Origin: Hominicoprocola sp037419475
GTDB taxonomy: Bacteria > Bacillota > Clostridia > Oscillospirales > Oscillospiraceae
Length of the DNA stretch: 64,000 nucleotides
Assembly (NCBI GenBank): GCA_037419475.1
Contig: JAXYYF010000102.1
Span: 6,289 to 70,288, forward strand
Direction: 5' to 3'
Below are positions 45,015 to 54,276 of the stretch, one piece after another. The notes under the pieces are model-generated. The model made no database searches. It had not been told where the DNA came from and worked only from the letters and a program-made list of their open reading frames with translations. Position numbers and translations under genes: made by a program. How positions within the stretch are numbered: position 1 is the first letter of the stretch; each line of letters begins with the position of its first letter.

Positions 45015-46169
45015 ATGGATCAGAAGATCGCCGTGCTGTTTATGCCGGATCATATTACCTGTACTGAGGATAAGACGCCGCTGATGCTGCAGCCCGTTTT
45101 GTTCTGCCCCATCCTGACGTGGATGTGCGCGGAGCTTTGCGAGCGCGGCATTGAGCGGCTTTTTCTTGTTTCTGACGCTTCGGCGCAGGAGCTTATGCGT
45201 CCCTATCTGCCAAAAGGTGCCGACGTTACCTTTATCGACGGTGCGAAGCACGCCGAAGAGCTTTTGAAGCTGCTCGAGGGCGAGCGGGGCAGCATCCTGA
45301 TCGTCAACGGTGTGGTGCTTCCGGCGGGCGTTTTTTCCGGCGGCGCGGTGTATTCCGCCCCGGCGAAGGCTTGTTGCGACGTTCTGCGCGAGCATGGTGC
45401 TTTTGCGGCCTTTCCGGAGGGCTGCGAGATCTCGAAGGGCTTTCTGCCGGTCGGCGATGAAGAGGAGCTGCGCGCCGCGCAGCCCATGTGCCGCCAGAAA
45501 ATTCTGGAGAAGCATTTGTCCGGCGGTGTGTCCATCCTTGACAGCGCCAGCGTTTACATCGATCCGCGCGTGAAGATCGGCGAGGGGACGATGCTCCTGC
45601 CCGGCACGATCCTGCGCGGCGAGACGGTGATCGGCAGAAACTGCACGATCGGCCCGAACGCCATGGTGCGTGACTGCGTGGTGGGGGACGATACGGAGAT
45701 CAACGCCTCGCAGACGAATGAGAGCACCATCGGCAGCCATACGACGGTCGGCCCATTTGCCTATGTGCGTCCGAACTCGGTGATCGGCGATCACGTCAAG
45801 GTTGGCGATTTTGTGGAGATCAAGAACTCCGTCATCGGAAACGGCACGAAGATCTCGCACCTGACCTATGTCGGCGACAGCGACTGCGGCGAGCGCATCA
45901 ACTTCGGCTGCGGCACGGTGACGACGAACTACGACGGCTTTAAAAAGTACCGCTGCACCATCGGAGACGACAGCTTTATCGGCTGCAACACAAATCTTGT
46001 CGCACCTGTCACGGTGGGGAAGGGCAGCTACATCGCCGCAGGCTCCACCATCACGGACGATGTTCCGTCTGACGCGCTGGCGCTGGCCCGCTCACGCCAG
46101 ACGGTGAAAGAGGGCTGGGCGGCCAGACGCAGGGAAAGCGCCGGCAAACAGAACGAAAAGAAGCAATAA
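45015..46169 (+). CDS. glmU: GlmU-like acetyltransferase with degenerate uridylyltransferase domain
   Basis: Normal GlmU (~455 residues) acetylates glucosamine-1-phosphate and then adds UMP. Here 384 residues are found. The C-terminal left-handed beta-helix, from about residue 175, is intact, with VRPNSVIGDHVKVGDFVEIKNS, catalytic His282 in KISHLTYVGD and CGTVTTNYDGFKKY. The first ~165 residues still resemble the nucleotidyltransferase fold, but the LAAGxGTRM loop is absent (LFMPDHITCTEDKTP instead) and the UDP-metal aspartate position reads VNGVVLPAG. Only the acetyl step is expected. GGGAGGGGCG precedes ATG 45015; prs follows. Confidence 0.85.
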   Translation: MDQKIAVLFMPDHITCTEDKTPLMLQPVLFCPILTWMCAELCERGIERLFLVSDASAQELMRPYLPKGADVTFIDGAKHAEELLKLLEGERGSILIVNGVVLPAGVFSGGAVYSAPAKACCDVLREHGAFAAFPEGCEISKGFLPVGDEEELRAAQPMCRQKILEKHLSGGVSILDSASVYIDPRVKIGEGTMLLPGTILRGETVIGRNCTIGPNAMVRDCVVGDDTEINASQTNESTIGSHTTVGPFAYVRPNSVIGDHVKVGDFVEIKNSVIGNGTKISHLTYVGDSDCGERINFGCGTVTTNYDGFKKYRCTIGDDSFIGCNTNLVAPVTVGKGSYIAAGSTITDDVPSDALALARSRQTVKEGWAARRRESAGKQNEKKQ

Positions 46170-46205
46170 CATAGAAAATTTACAATATAAGGGAGAATTG
46201 GAACT

Positions 46206-47174
46206 ATGATTTCTCACGGCAAGGACATCAAGATCTTCACCGGCAACGCAAATCCCAAGCTCGCGGCTGACATCTGCAAGATTATCGGCACCAAGCTCGG
46301 CGAGAGCGAGGTCAAGCGCTTTGCAGACGGCGAGGCTTCCGTGTCTCTGTATGAGACCGTGCGCGGCAGCGACGTGTTCCTCATCCAGTCCACCTGCAAG
46401 CCCGTCAACGACAGCCTCATGGAGCTGCTCATCATGGTCGACGCGTGCCGCCGCGCCAGCGCGGGCCGCATCACCGCGGTCATGCCCTACTTCGGCTATG
46501 CCCGTCAGGACCGCAAGGCCAAGAGCCGCGATCCCATCTCCGCCAAGCTCGTTGCCAATATGCTCGTCGCCGCGGGCGTTGACCGCGTGCTGACCATGGA
46601 CCTGCACGCCAACCAGATCCAGGGCTTCTTCGATATTCCGGTGGATAACCTGTTCGGCAACCCCATCTTCGTTGATTACTACGCCAAGAAGTTCGGCGCG
46701 CATTGCGAGGATATGGTCGTCGTCAGCCCCGACGTCGGCTCCGTTGCCCGCGCCCGCACCTTTGCCCAGAAGCTGCACATGAACCTTGCCATCGTCGATA
46801 AGCGCCGCCAGAAGGCCAACCAGTGCGAGGTCATGAATGTTATCGGCGATGTCGAGGGCAAGGAGTGCATCCTCTTCGACGATATGGTCGATACCGCCGG
46901 CTCCCTCTGCAACGCCGCCAAGGCGGTCGTTGAAGTCGGCGGCGCGAAGAAGGTCTACGCCTGCGCGAGCCACGGCGTTCTCTCCGGTCCCGCGCTTGAG
47001 CGCCTTGAGGCGAGCTGCATCGAGGAGCTGGCGCTGCTCGATACCATTCCCGCTCCCGTCGGCGAGGCCGAGCTGGCCAAGGCCCGCATCAAGTACCTGA
47101 CCGTCGCGCCCATGTTCGCCGAGGCGATTGAGCGCACCTATCAGGAAATCTCCATTGCAAAGCTGTTCAACTAA
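46206..47174 (+). CDS. prs: Ribose-phosphate pyrophosphokinase
   Basis: Makes PRPP from ribose 5-phosphate and ATP for nucleotide, histidine and tryptophan synthesis. The product is 322 residues. The ATP loop is MPYFGYARQDRKAKSRDPISAKLVANM, the metal histidine is in MDLHANQIQGFF, and the PRPP loop is ILFDDMVDTAGSLCNAA. GGGAGAATTGGAACT precedes ATG 46206. It follows glmU by 36 bases, as in Bacillus, and a terminator follows. Confidence 0.97.
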   Translation: MISHGKDIKIFTGNANPKLAADICKIIGTKLGESEVKRFADGEASVSLYETVRGSDVFLIQSTCKPVNDSLMELLIMVDACRRASAGRITAVMPYFGYARQDRKAKSRDPISAKLVANMLVAAGVDRVLTMDLHANQIQGFFDIPVDNLFGNPIFVDYYAKKFGAHCEDMVVVSPDVGSVARARTFAQKLHMNLAIVDKRRQKANQCEVMNVIGDVEGKECILFDDMVDTAGSLCNAAKAVVEVGGAKKVYACASHGVLSGPALERLEASCIEELALLDTIPAPVGEAELAKARIKYLTVAPMFAEAIERTYQEISIAKLFN

Positions 47175-47186
47175 CATTTCTTCAAG

Positions 47187-47216
47187 AAAAGAGCGGCGAT
47201 GAGCCGCTCTTTTTTA
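47187..47216 (+). terminator. Terminator after prs
   Basis: GAGCGGC / GCCGCTC with A4 and T6 flanks and a five-base loop. pth starts only 16 bases beyond, so pth may rely on read-through or an internal promoter. Confidence 0.85.
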
Positions 47217-47231
47217 TGTGAGGTCATTATC

Positions 47232-47825
47232 ATGCTCTTTGGAAAGAAAGTTACCGGCCCGGCGGAGTGGCTGCTCGTCTGTCTGGGGAATTACGGACAG
47301 AAATACGAGAATACCCGCCACAACATCGGCTTCATGGCCGCCGAGCGGCTCATTGAAAAGCAAGATCTGCGCTGCAACCGTCTGCGCTTCCGTGCGCTCA
47401 CGGAGCTCATTGAGTTCGGCGGCGCGCGGGTGCTGCTGATGATGCCGCAGACGTATATGAATCTCTCCGGCGAGGCGGTGGGTGAGGCCGCACGGTTTTA
47501 TAAGATTCCGAGCGACCATGTGCTCGTCATTTACGACGATGTGTCGCTCCCGCTCGGCAAGCTTCGCGTCCGCGACAAGGGCTCCGCCGGCGGACACAAC
47601 GGCATTAAGAATATCATCCAGCACCTCGGCACTGATGTGTTCCCGCGCGTCAAGGTCGGCATCGGCGCGCCGAGCCATCCGGACTACGACATGGTGGACT
47701 GGGTGATCGGCACGTTTTCCGCACAGGAGAAGAAGGTCGTGACCGAGGCCATCGACCGCGCGCTTGACGCGGCGGAGTGCATTATCTCCCGCGGTGTGAC
47801 GGAGGCGCAGAACCGCTTCAACTGA
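47232..47825 (+). CDS. pth: Peptidyl-tRNA hydrolase
   Basis: Recycles peptidyl-tRNA dropped from the ribosome. The product is 197 residues. The catalytic histidine lies in YENTRHNIGFMAAERL, with PQTYMNLSGEAV, VIYDDVSLPLGKLRVRDKGSAGGHNGIKNI and RVKVGIGAP following, all standard. ATG 47232 is chosen over the upstream in-frame ATG 47199, which lies inside the terminator. GAGGTCATTATC is the ribosome site. Confidence 0.96.
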   Translation: MLFGKKVTGPAEWLLVCLGNYGQKYENTRHNIGFMAAERLIEKQDLRCNRLRFRALTELIEFGGARVLLMMPQTYMNLSGEAVGEAARFYKIPSDHVLVIYDDVSLPLGKLRVRDKGSAGGHNGIKNIIQHLGTDVFPRVKVGIGAPSHPDYDMVDWVIGTFSAQEKKVVTEAIDRALDAAECIISRGVTEAQNRFN

Positions 47826-47850
47826 AAAGTTCACCATTCGTTCATTTACA

Positions 47851-47886
47851 TTTCACCTCCGGCGTAGTATACTGCCGGAGGTGAAA
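47851..47886. terminator. Hairpin between pth and mfd
   Basis: A perfect 13-pair stem (arms 47851-47863 and 47874-47886) with a ten-base loop that itself contains TATACT. The following GCTTCTTTC is only moderately T-rich, so it is a weak terminator or a structured leader. Confidence 0.6.
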
Positions 47887-48001
47887 GCTTCTTTCGAGAG
47901 ACTTTTATAGAGAACATCGAAAACAATGTGTGTGGGTACAGACCATTCCATCGGGGATGGTTTGCGCCCTTTTGCGCTTTGCGGCGGAAAGGAGGGGGCG
48001 C

Positions 48002-51000
48002 ATGCGGGAACTCAATCGCCTGATGATGGCACTGCCCGAACTGGGGGAGCTGGAGGAGATCATTCGCTTCGGCACGGGGCCGGCGGCGGTCAGCGGCGTG
48101 AGCGGCGTGCACAGGGCAATGCTCGGCGCGGCGCTGTATGAGCGCACAAAACGCCCTCTCGCCGTGCTGTGTGCCGACGAACAGGAGGCGCGGCGCATGG
48201 CGGCTGACCTGACCGCGCTGACCGGCGAAGCGCCGACGACGCTTTTTGCGCGCGAATGGCAGCTGCGCGACCGTGTGTCCGCTTCACACGGCTTTGAGCA
48301 GGAACGGCTGGATGCGCTGTGCCGCATGGCTTTCGGGAAAACGCGGATCGTCGTAGCGACCGTGGACGGCATGATGCAGCGCACACTGCCGCCGGCGGCG
48401 CTGCGCAGTGCAGTCTTGACGCTCAAGCTCGGCGGAGAGTACGATCTGCGTGAACTGACCGGAGAACTGACCGCCGCGGGATATGTCCGCTGTGAGCAGG
48501 TCGAGGGTGCGGGACAGTTTGCCGTGCGCGGCGGAATATTGGACGTATATTCGCCCATGAGCGCGCCGGTGCGTGTGGAGTTTTTCGATACCGAGATCGA
48601 CGCGATGGGCGAATTTGACATCGCCACCCAGCGCCGCACGAAAAATATTGAGGAGCTGACCGTGCTGCCAGCCGCCGAGGTGCTGCCCTCTGCCGCCGAG
48701 GATGGCGGGGAGGCCATGCTCGCGCGGATGGAGCATGCAGCGCGTGAGCTTGCGAAAAAAGAGAGCACAGAGAAGCTGGCGGATACGATCCTTGCGGATA
48801 CCGAACGGCTGCGTGAGGGACTTCCCCTCGGCGGCATGGACCGCTACCTGACCGCCGCTTATCCGACGGCAGTATGCGCGGCGGATTATCTGCCGAAGGA
48901 TGCGCTTGTGCTTGTGTGCGAGAGCGGACGCGTGATGGAGCGGGCAAAGAGCTGCGCCTTCGAATGGGGCGGGGACATCAAGCTCCTGCTGGAAGAGGGC
49001 GCGCTCGCGGGTCGGTTCGCGTCGCTGTTTATTGATATGGATACATTGGCGCGAACATTGCAGGCGCGTTTCCCGATGCTTTTGTGCGACAGTCTGCCGA
49101 CCTCACGCTATCTTGCTCCACCGCGGGCGCTTTTGAGCATCAACGCGCGTCAGCTCCCATCGTATGGCGGAAGTCTCGAAACGGCGGCCGCAGATCTGGA
49201 GCATTATCTCTCCTCCGGCTGCGCCGTGCTGGTGCTCTGCGGCAACGAGACGCGCGCGAAGAACCTGCAGCGTCTGCTCTCTGAGCGCGGCGTTCAGGTG
49301 AGGCTCGACCTTGCGGAGCAAACGCTGCCGAAGGAGGGCGAGGCGGTCATCGGCCTCGGCGCGCTGAGTGCGGGCTGCGAATATCCGCAGCTGCATCTGG
49401 TGATCCTGACCGAGGGACAGCTGCTCTCACCGGTGTCGGGAAAGCAGCCGCGCGCGCACCGCGCGAAAAAAGATACCAGCCGGCAGAAGATTCAATCCTA
49501 TACCGATCTGACACCCGGTGATCTTGTGGTGCATGAGCGCCACGGCATCGGTCGCTTCGTCGGCATGGAGCGCATCCGTGTGGACGGCGCGGACAAGGAC
49601 TATATCAAGATCGCCTATGCCGGGAGTGACAGCCTGTATGTTCCCGCGACGCAGCTTGATATGGTGTCGAAATACATCGGCGGTCATGGCGAGGACGATG
49701 GTGAACGTGTGCGCCTGAGCCGGCTGGGCGGAACGGACTGGACCAAGGCCAAGGCACGCGCCAAGGCTGCGGCCAAGGATCTTGCCAAGGGGCTCATCAA
49801 GCTTTATGCCGAGCGTCAACGGCGCCCCGGTTTTGCCTTTTCGCCGGATTCGACATGGCAGCGAGAGTTTGAGGACGCCTTTGACTATACGGAAACGGAC
49901 GACCAGCTCCGCGCGATCGCGGAGATCAAGGGCGACATGGAGCGCCCGCAGCCGATGGACCGCCTTCTCTGCGGCGACGTGGGCTATGGCAAAACGGAGG
50001 TCGCGCTGCGCGCGGTGATGAAGTGCGTGCTCGACGGCAAGCAGGCGGCCATCCTCGTGCCGACAACAGTGCTTGCCCAGCAGCATTACGCGACGGCCAT
50101 CAATCGCTTCCGCAGCTTTCCGGTGACGATCGAGGTGCTCAGCCGCTTCAAAACACCGGCACAGAAAAAGAAAATTCTGCAAAGCGCGGCGGAGGGAAAA
50201 ATCGATCTGCTCATCGGCACGCATTCGCTGCTGCAAAAGAGCCTGCATTTTAAAGATCTGGGTTTGCTTATCATCGACGAAGAGCAGCGCTTCGGCGTGA
50301 CGCACAAGGAAAAGCTCAAGGAGCTGGCGCGTCAGGTCGATACGCTCACGCTTTCGGCCACGCCCATCCCGCGCACGCTGAATATGGCGCTCTCGGGCCT
50401 GCGCGATATGTCCACCATCGAAACGCCGCCGCAGGATCGCCGGCCGGTGCAGACCTATGTGCTTGAGCATGACTGGGGCGTGATCGCCGAGGCGATCCGG
50501 CGCGAGCTTGCGCGCGGCGGACAGGTCTATTACCTCCACAACCGCGTTGAGACGATCGACCGCTGCACCGCGCAGCTGCAAAAGCTGCTGGGCCCGGAGG
50601 TCAGCATCGCCACCGCGCATGGAAAGCTGGACGAAAAGGGCCTGACGAATGTGATGCAGCGTTTCTCCGACGGTGACGCACAGGTGCTCGTGTGCACGAC
50701 CATCATCGAAACGGGTATTGACATTCCAAACGTCAATACGCTCATTATTGAAGACGCCGATCGGCTCGGCCTTGCCCAGCTTCATCAGATCCGCGGCCGA
50801 ATCGGCCGCAGCGCGCGGCGGGCCTATGCCTATATGACCTACCGGCCGGGCAAGATCCTCACCGAGGTCGCCTCCAAGCGCCTGACGGCCATCCGTGAGT
50901 ATGCAGAATTCGGCTCCGGCTTCCGCATCGCCATGCGTGATCTGGAGATCCGTGGCGCGGGCAACCTGCTCGGATCCGAACAGTCGGGCTATATGATGAG

Positions 51001-51562
51001 CGTGGGCTATGATATGTATTTGCAGCTTCTGGAGGAAGCCGTGCTCGAAGAGCGCGGCGAGAAAAAGACGGTGCATAGCGACTGCTCGGCCGACCTGACG
51101 GTTTCGGCCAATCTGCCGGAGAGCTATATCCCCTCGAGCGAGCAACGCATGGACGTTTACCGCCGTATCGCGGCGGTGCGCACGCGGGAGGAATCGCAGG
51201 ATCTGCTCGACGAGCTGCTCGACCGCTACGGTGAGCCGCCGGAGAGCACGCTGGCATTGCTGGATGTGGCGATGCTGCGTGCGGCGGCCTGTGCGGTCGG
51301 TATCCGCGACATTTCCCAGCAGGGCGGCACCATCACCTTTACTTTCGGCGGGCAGATGCCGGTCGAGGCGGTCATGCGCGTGTGCACGCAGGGGAGAAAT
51401 AAGCGCCGGCTGACGCTCTCCGCCGGTGCGGAGCCGCGGCTTGCGCTGCGGCTTGATAAGGGCGAGCAGCCGCTCAAGGCGGCGCTCGGGCTGGTCGAGA
51501 GCCTGAAATTCGCCGGGGGCGAGGAAACGGATTGTACCGCTGGCAGCAGCGCTGTACGATAA
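48002..51562 (+). CDS. mfd: Transcription-repair coupling factor Mfd
   Basis: Mfd removes stalled RNA polymerase from DNA lesions and recruits UvrA. The product is 1186 residues, the usual size. The UvrB-homology region occupies the first ~350 residues (VEGAGQFAVRGGILDVYSP). The polymerase-interacting domain begins SYTDLTPGDLVVHERHGIGRFVGME. The helicase motor has GDVGYGKTEVALRA, the DEEQ box in IIDEEQRFGV, and ATPIPRTLNMALSGLRD; a TRCF C-terminal domain ends it. ATG 48002 with AAAGGAGG upstream is chosen; the open frame starts earlier in the leader. Confidence 0.98.
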   Translation: MRELNRLMMALPELGELEEIIRFGTGPAAVSGVSGVHRAMLGAALYERTKRPLAVLCADEQEARRMAADLTALTGEAPTTLFAREWQLRDRVSASHGFEQERLDALCRMAFGKTRIVVATVDGMMQRTLPPAALRSAVLTLKLGGEYDLRELTGELTAAGYVRCEQVEGAGQFAVRGGILDVYSPMSAPVRVEFFDTEIDAMGEFDIATQRRTKNIEELTVLPAAEVLPSAAEDGGEAMLARMEHAARELAKKESTEKLADTILADTERLREGLPLGGMDRYLTAAYPTAVCAADYLPKDALVLVCESGRVMERAKSCAFEWGGDIKLLLEEGALAGRFASLFIDMDTLARTLQARFPMLLCDSLPTSRYLAPPRALLSINARQLPSYGGSLETAAADLEHYLSSGCAVLVLCGNETRAKNLQRLLSERGVQVRLDLAEQTLPKEGEAVIGLGALSAGCEYPQLHLVILTEGQLLSPVSGKQPRAHRAKKDTSRQKIQSYTDLTPGDLVVHERHGIGRFVGMERIRVDGADKDYIKIAYAGSDSLYVPATQLDMVSKYIGGHGEDDGERVRLSRLGGTDWTKAKARAKAAAKDLAKGLIKLYAERQRRPGFAFSPDSTWQREFEDAFDYTETDDQLRAIAEIKGDMERPQPMDRLLCGDVGYGKTEVALRAVMKCVLDGKQAAILVPTTVLAQQHYATAINRFRSFPVTIEVLSRFKTPAQKKKILQSAAEGKIDLLIGTHSLLQKSLHFKDLGLLIIDEEQRFGVTHKEKLKELARQVDTLTLSATPIPRTLNMALSGLRDMSTIETPPQDRRPVQTYVLEHDWGVIAEAIRRELARGGQVYYLHNRVETIDRCTAQLQKLLGPEVSIATAHGKLDEKGLTNVMQRFSDGDAQVLVCTTIIETGIDIPNVNTLIIEDADRLGLAQLHQIRGRIGRSARRAYAYMTYRPGKILTEVASKRLTAIREYAEFGSGFRIAMRDLEIRGAGNLLGSEQSGYMMSVGYDMYLQLLEEAVLEERGEKKTVHSDCSADLTVSANLPESYIPSSEQRMDVYRRIAAVRTREESQDLLDELLDRYGEPPESTLALLDVAMLRAAACAVGIRDISQQGGTITFTFGGQMPVEAVMRVCTQGRNKRRLTLSAGAEPRLALRLDKGEQPLKAALGLVESLKFAGGEETDCTAGSSAVR

Positions 51563-51591
51563 AACAAGAAGAAAAGAAAGAGGATAAAGCG

Positions 51592-52770
51592 ATGAAGAGA
51601 ATGTTGGGGCTGGCGCTTGCGCTGGCAATGGTATTTTCCCTTGCCGGCTGCGGCAAGGAGTTTGACGAGGGCAAGATCAGGGAGGGCGTCTGCTACGAGG
51701 CGACCGGGATCTCGCCTGACGCGGTCGCCATGAAGGTGGACGGCGCGAGCGTGCCGATGGATATGTATTTTTATAACATCTGCTATGCTGCGTCCTACAT
51801 GCAGAATTTCATGACGATGTACGGCATGGACTTTGATTGGGACATGGATCTCGGCGACGGTATGACGGTGTACGACGCCGTGAAGCAGAGTGCACTGGAG
51901 AACACCAAGGGCTTTGCCGTGATCGAAAAGCTGGCGAAGGAGAACAATGTTGTTCTGGACGAGGACGCGCTCAAAGCGCTTGACACCAAGCTCCAGCAGG
52001 TCATCGACGATCTGGGCGGCGAGGAGAATTATGCCGCCGAGCTTGCCAAGATCGGTCTGCGCGAGGAGACCTACGACCGTATGCGCCGCTCCGACTCGCT
52101 CTACGATGCACTCAAGACGCTTTATGCCACCGAGGGCAGCAGCCTTTACGCTTCCGACGATACGCTTCTGGCCTACGCCGAGGAGCAGGGCTATATGACG
52201 GCGGATCACATTCTGCTGCTGACGAAGGACATGTCCACCTATCAGGAACTGGACGCGGAGACCGCCGCGCAGAAGAAGGAACTGGCCGATGAGATCAAGG
52301 CCAAGCTGGACGCCTACACGGGCGATGACATCGTTGCCTATTTCACGGAGCTGGCCGACGAGTACAGCGAGGACAGCGGCCGCGAGGGCAACCCGGACGG
52401 CTATACCTTCGGCTCCGGTCAGATGGCCGAGGAATTTGAGGACACGGCGGCGGCCCTCGGTGAAAACGAGATCAGCGAGGTGGTCAAGAGCAGCTATGGC
52501 TACCATATCATTCTGCGCAAGCCGCTCGACGCCGAGAAGGCGGTCGACATGGTGCGCGACGCCTATTTTGAGGACATGATGAATCAGGCCACGGAAAATG
52601 CGGAGGTCACGATCAATCCGGCAGTGGAAGCGCTGGACGTCAAGGATGTTTATGAGGGCTTCCTTGCTGCACAGGAGGCCACGGAGCCGGAGACGGATGC
52701 ACAGGATACGCCGAACAGCGCGACAGCCGGCACGACGGATGATGTGCAGGACGAGCAGACACAGGGCTGA
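51592..52770 (+). CDS. PrsA/SurA-like peptidylprolyl isomerase lipoprotein
   Basis: A 392-residue extracellular foldase: signal peptide MKRMLGLALALAMVFS, lipobox LAGC, then a SurA-N-like helical region and a parvulin-like domain at about residues 200-320. The parvulin segments are MTADHILLLTKDM, ADEYSEDSGREGNPDGYTFGSGQMAEEFEDTA and VKSSYGYHIILRKPL. The acidic C-terminal tail is Glu/Asp/Thr-rich. It helps exported proteins fold at the membrane-wall interface (family knowledge). It begins 29 bases after mfd and likely shares its message. Confidence 0.9.
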   Translation: MKRMLGLALALAMVFSLAGCGKEFDEGKIREGVCYEATGISPDAVAMKVDGASVPMDMYFYNICYAASYMQNFMTMYGMDFDWDMDLGDGMTVYDAVKQSALENTKGFAVIEKLAKENNVVLDEDALKALDTKLQQVIDDLGGEENYAAELAKIGLREETYDRMRRSDSLYDALKTLYATEGSSLYASDDTLLAYAEEQGYMTADHILLLTKDMSTYQELDAETAAQKKELADEIKAKLDAYTGDDIVAYFTELADEYSEDSGREGNPDGYTFGSGQMAEEFEDTAAALGENEISEVVKSSYGYHIILRKPLDAEKAVDMVRDAYFEDMMNQATENAEVTINPAVEALDVKDVYEGFLAAQEATEPETDAQDTPNSATAGTTDDVQDEQTQG

Positions 52771-52792
52771 CGATGCAGGAAATGCTTCACAA

Positions 52793-52810
52793 GTGTTAAC
52801 TTTTTAACAA
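52793..52810. promoter_or_regulatory. Rex-type operator candidate before thiolase gene
   Basis: GTGTTAACTTTTTAACAA matches the clostridial Rex pattern TTGTTAANNNNTTAACAA at all but one position (read on either strand). It lies 48 bases before the -35 box of the thiolase promoter. Rex senses the NADH/NAD ratio and is known to control fermentation genes including thiolase in clostridia. Confidence 0.6.
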
Positions 52811-52858
52811 AATGAAGGAAAAATGTCAATTTTGCCACGATAAAATAATATTTTGCAG

Positions 52859-52887
52859 TTGATTTTTCATGCATGGCTGTGTATAAT
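52859..52887 (+). promoter_or_regulatory. Promoter of the thiolase gene
   Basis: TTGATT and a perfect TATAAT separated by 17 bases, 64 bases before the start codon. Confidence 0.65.
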
Positions 52888-52951
52888 CAAAACGAAATCA
52901 AGCTGTACCTGTGGCATACTAAATTTTAATAAATGAAGAAGGAGATCTCTC

Positions 52952-54211
52952 ATGAAAGAACTGTATGTTGTCAATTGCTGCCGTACTGCGGTCGGCTCCT
53001 ATGGCGGTTCCCTGAAGAACACTCCGGCGGCCGAGCTGGGCGCGATCGTTGTCAAGGAAGCGCTCAAGCGCGCGAATGTCGCGCCCGAGAACGTGGACGA
53101 GCTGATGTTCGGCTGCATCCTGACCTCCGGTCTGGGTCAGAACGTCGCTCGTCAGGTCGGCGTGGGCGCCGGTCTGCCCTACTCCGTTCCCGCCTACACC
53201 GTCGGCATGGTCTGCGGTTCCGGCATGAAGTCCGTCATTGAGGCGGGCCGCGCCATCCTTGCCGGCGACGCCGATATCGTTGTCTGCGGCGGCACCGAGA
53301 ACATGAGCGCCGCTCCCTATGCTGCTCCCGACGCTCGCTGGGGTGCTCGCATGGGCGACAAGAAGCTGGTCGATACCATGATCAAGGACGGCCTGTGGGA
53401 CGCTTTCAACAACTATCATATGGGCACCACCGCTGAGAATATCTGCGACGTGTGGGGCATTACCCGCGAGGAACTCGATGCCTTCGGCGCTGCCTCCCAG
53501 CAGAAGACCGAGGCCGCGCAGGCTTCCGGCCGCTTTGATGCCGAGATCGTTCCCGTTCCCGTCAAGGTCAAGAAGGAGATCGTCGAGTTCAAGAAGGATG
53601 AGTTCCCCCGCGCCGGCTCCACGCCCGAGGGCCTTGCCAAGCTCAAGGGCGCGTTCCCGGTCGGTCCCGAGGGCGTTGAGGACCAGATCGTCCACACCTT
53701 CCAGCCCACCGAGATCCATGAGGCGGATACCCGCAAGCACGTTCAGCGCGTGACCGCCGGCAACGCCTCCGGCATCAACGATGGCGCTGCCGCCATCGTC
53801 CTCGCCTCCGGTGAGGCCGTGAAGAAGTACAACCTCAAGCCCATGGCGAAGCTCATCAGCTGGGGTCAGGGCGGCGTCGATCCCAAGATCATGGGTGTCG
53901 GCCCGGTTCCCGCTTCCCGTCAGGCCATGAAGAAGGCCGGCGTGACCATCGAGGACATCGATCTGGTCGAAGCCAACGAGGCCTTTGCCGCGCAGTCCAT
54001 TGCTGTCGCGCGTGAGCTGCACTTCGACATGAGCAAGGTCAACGTCAACGGCGGCGCGATCTCCATCGGCCACCCTGTCGGCGCTTCCGGCGCTCGTATC
54101 ATTGTCACCCTGCTCCATGAGATGCTCAAGCGTCCCGAGGCCAAGAAGGGTCTTGCCACCCTCTGCATTGGCGGCGGTCAGGGCGTCGCCACCATCTTTG
54201 AAAAGTGCTGA
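52952..54211 (+). CDS. thlA: Acetyl-CoA acetyltransferase (thiolase) with a 26-residue insertion
   Basis: Condenses two acetyl-CoA to acetoacetyl-CoA, the first step of butyrate formation. The product is 419 residues, against 392 for clostridial ThlA. Active-site Cys88 is in MVCGSGMKSV, the His region is NGGAISIGHPVGASG, and the second cysteine is in LATLCIGGGQG. Residues ~236-266 carry an insertion of about 26 residues (GPEGVEDQIVHTFQPTEIHE and onward) just before VTAGNASGINDG. AAGGAGATCTCTC precedes ATG 52952. It is monocistronic, with a Rex-like site upstream and its own terminator; codon use looks optimized for high expression. Confidence 0.94.
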   Translation: MKELYVVNCCRTAVGSYGGSLKNTPAAELGAIVVKEALKRANVAPENVDELMFGCILTSGLGQNVARQVGVGAGLPYSVPAYTVGMVCGSGMKSVIEAGRAILAGDADIVVCGGTENMSAAPYAAPDARWGARMGDKKLVDTMIKDGLWDAFNNYHMGTTAENICDVWGITREELDAFGAASQQKTEAAQASGRFDAEIVPVPVKVKKEIVEFKKDEFPRAGSTPEGLAKLKGAFPVGPEGVEDQIVHTFQPTEIHEADTRKHVQRVTAGNASGINDGAAAIVLASGEAVKKYNLKPMAKLISWGQGGVDPKIMGVGPVPASRQAMKKAGVTIEDIDLVEANEAFAAQSIAVARELHFDMSKVNVNGGAISIGHPVGASGARIIVTLLHEMLKRPEAKKGLATLCIGGGQGVATIFEKC

Positions 54212-54228
54212 GCACGAAAAAGTGAGTA

Positions 54229-54264
54229 AAAATAAGAGCCGCCATCCGGCGGCTCTTATTTTTT
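54229..54264. terminator. Bidirectional terminator after the thiolase gene
   Basis: A 15-pair stem (arms 54229-54243 and 54248-54262) with loop ATCC, AT-rich on both outer ends. It serves the thiolase gene and the convergent membrane-protein gene. Confidence 0.88.
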
Positions 54265-54276
54265 ACTTTTTGAAGC

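Noticed and set aside
49427..51628. Long minus-strand frame opposite mfd
   Set aside because: Antisense shadow of mfd with His/Arg-rich, non-protein-like composition.
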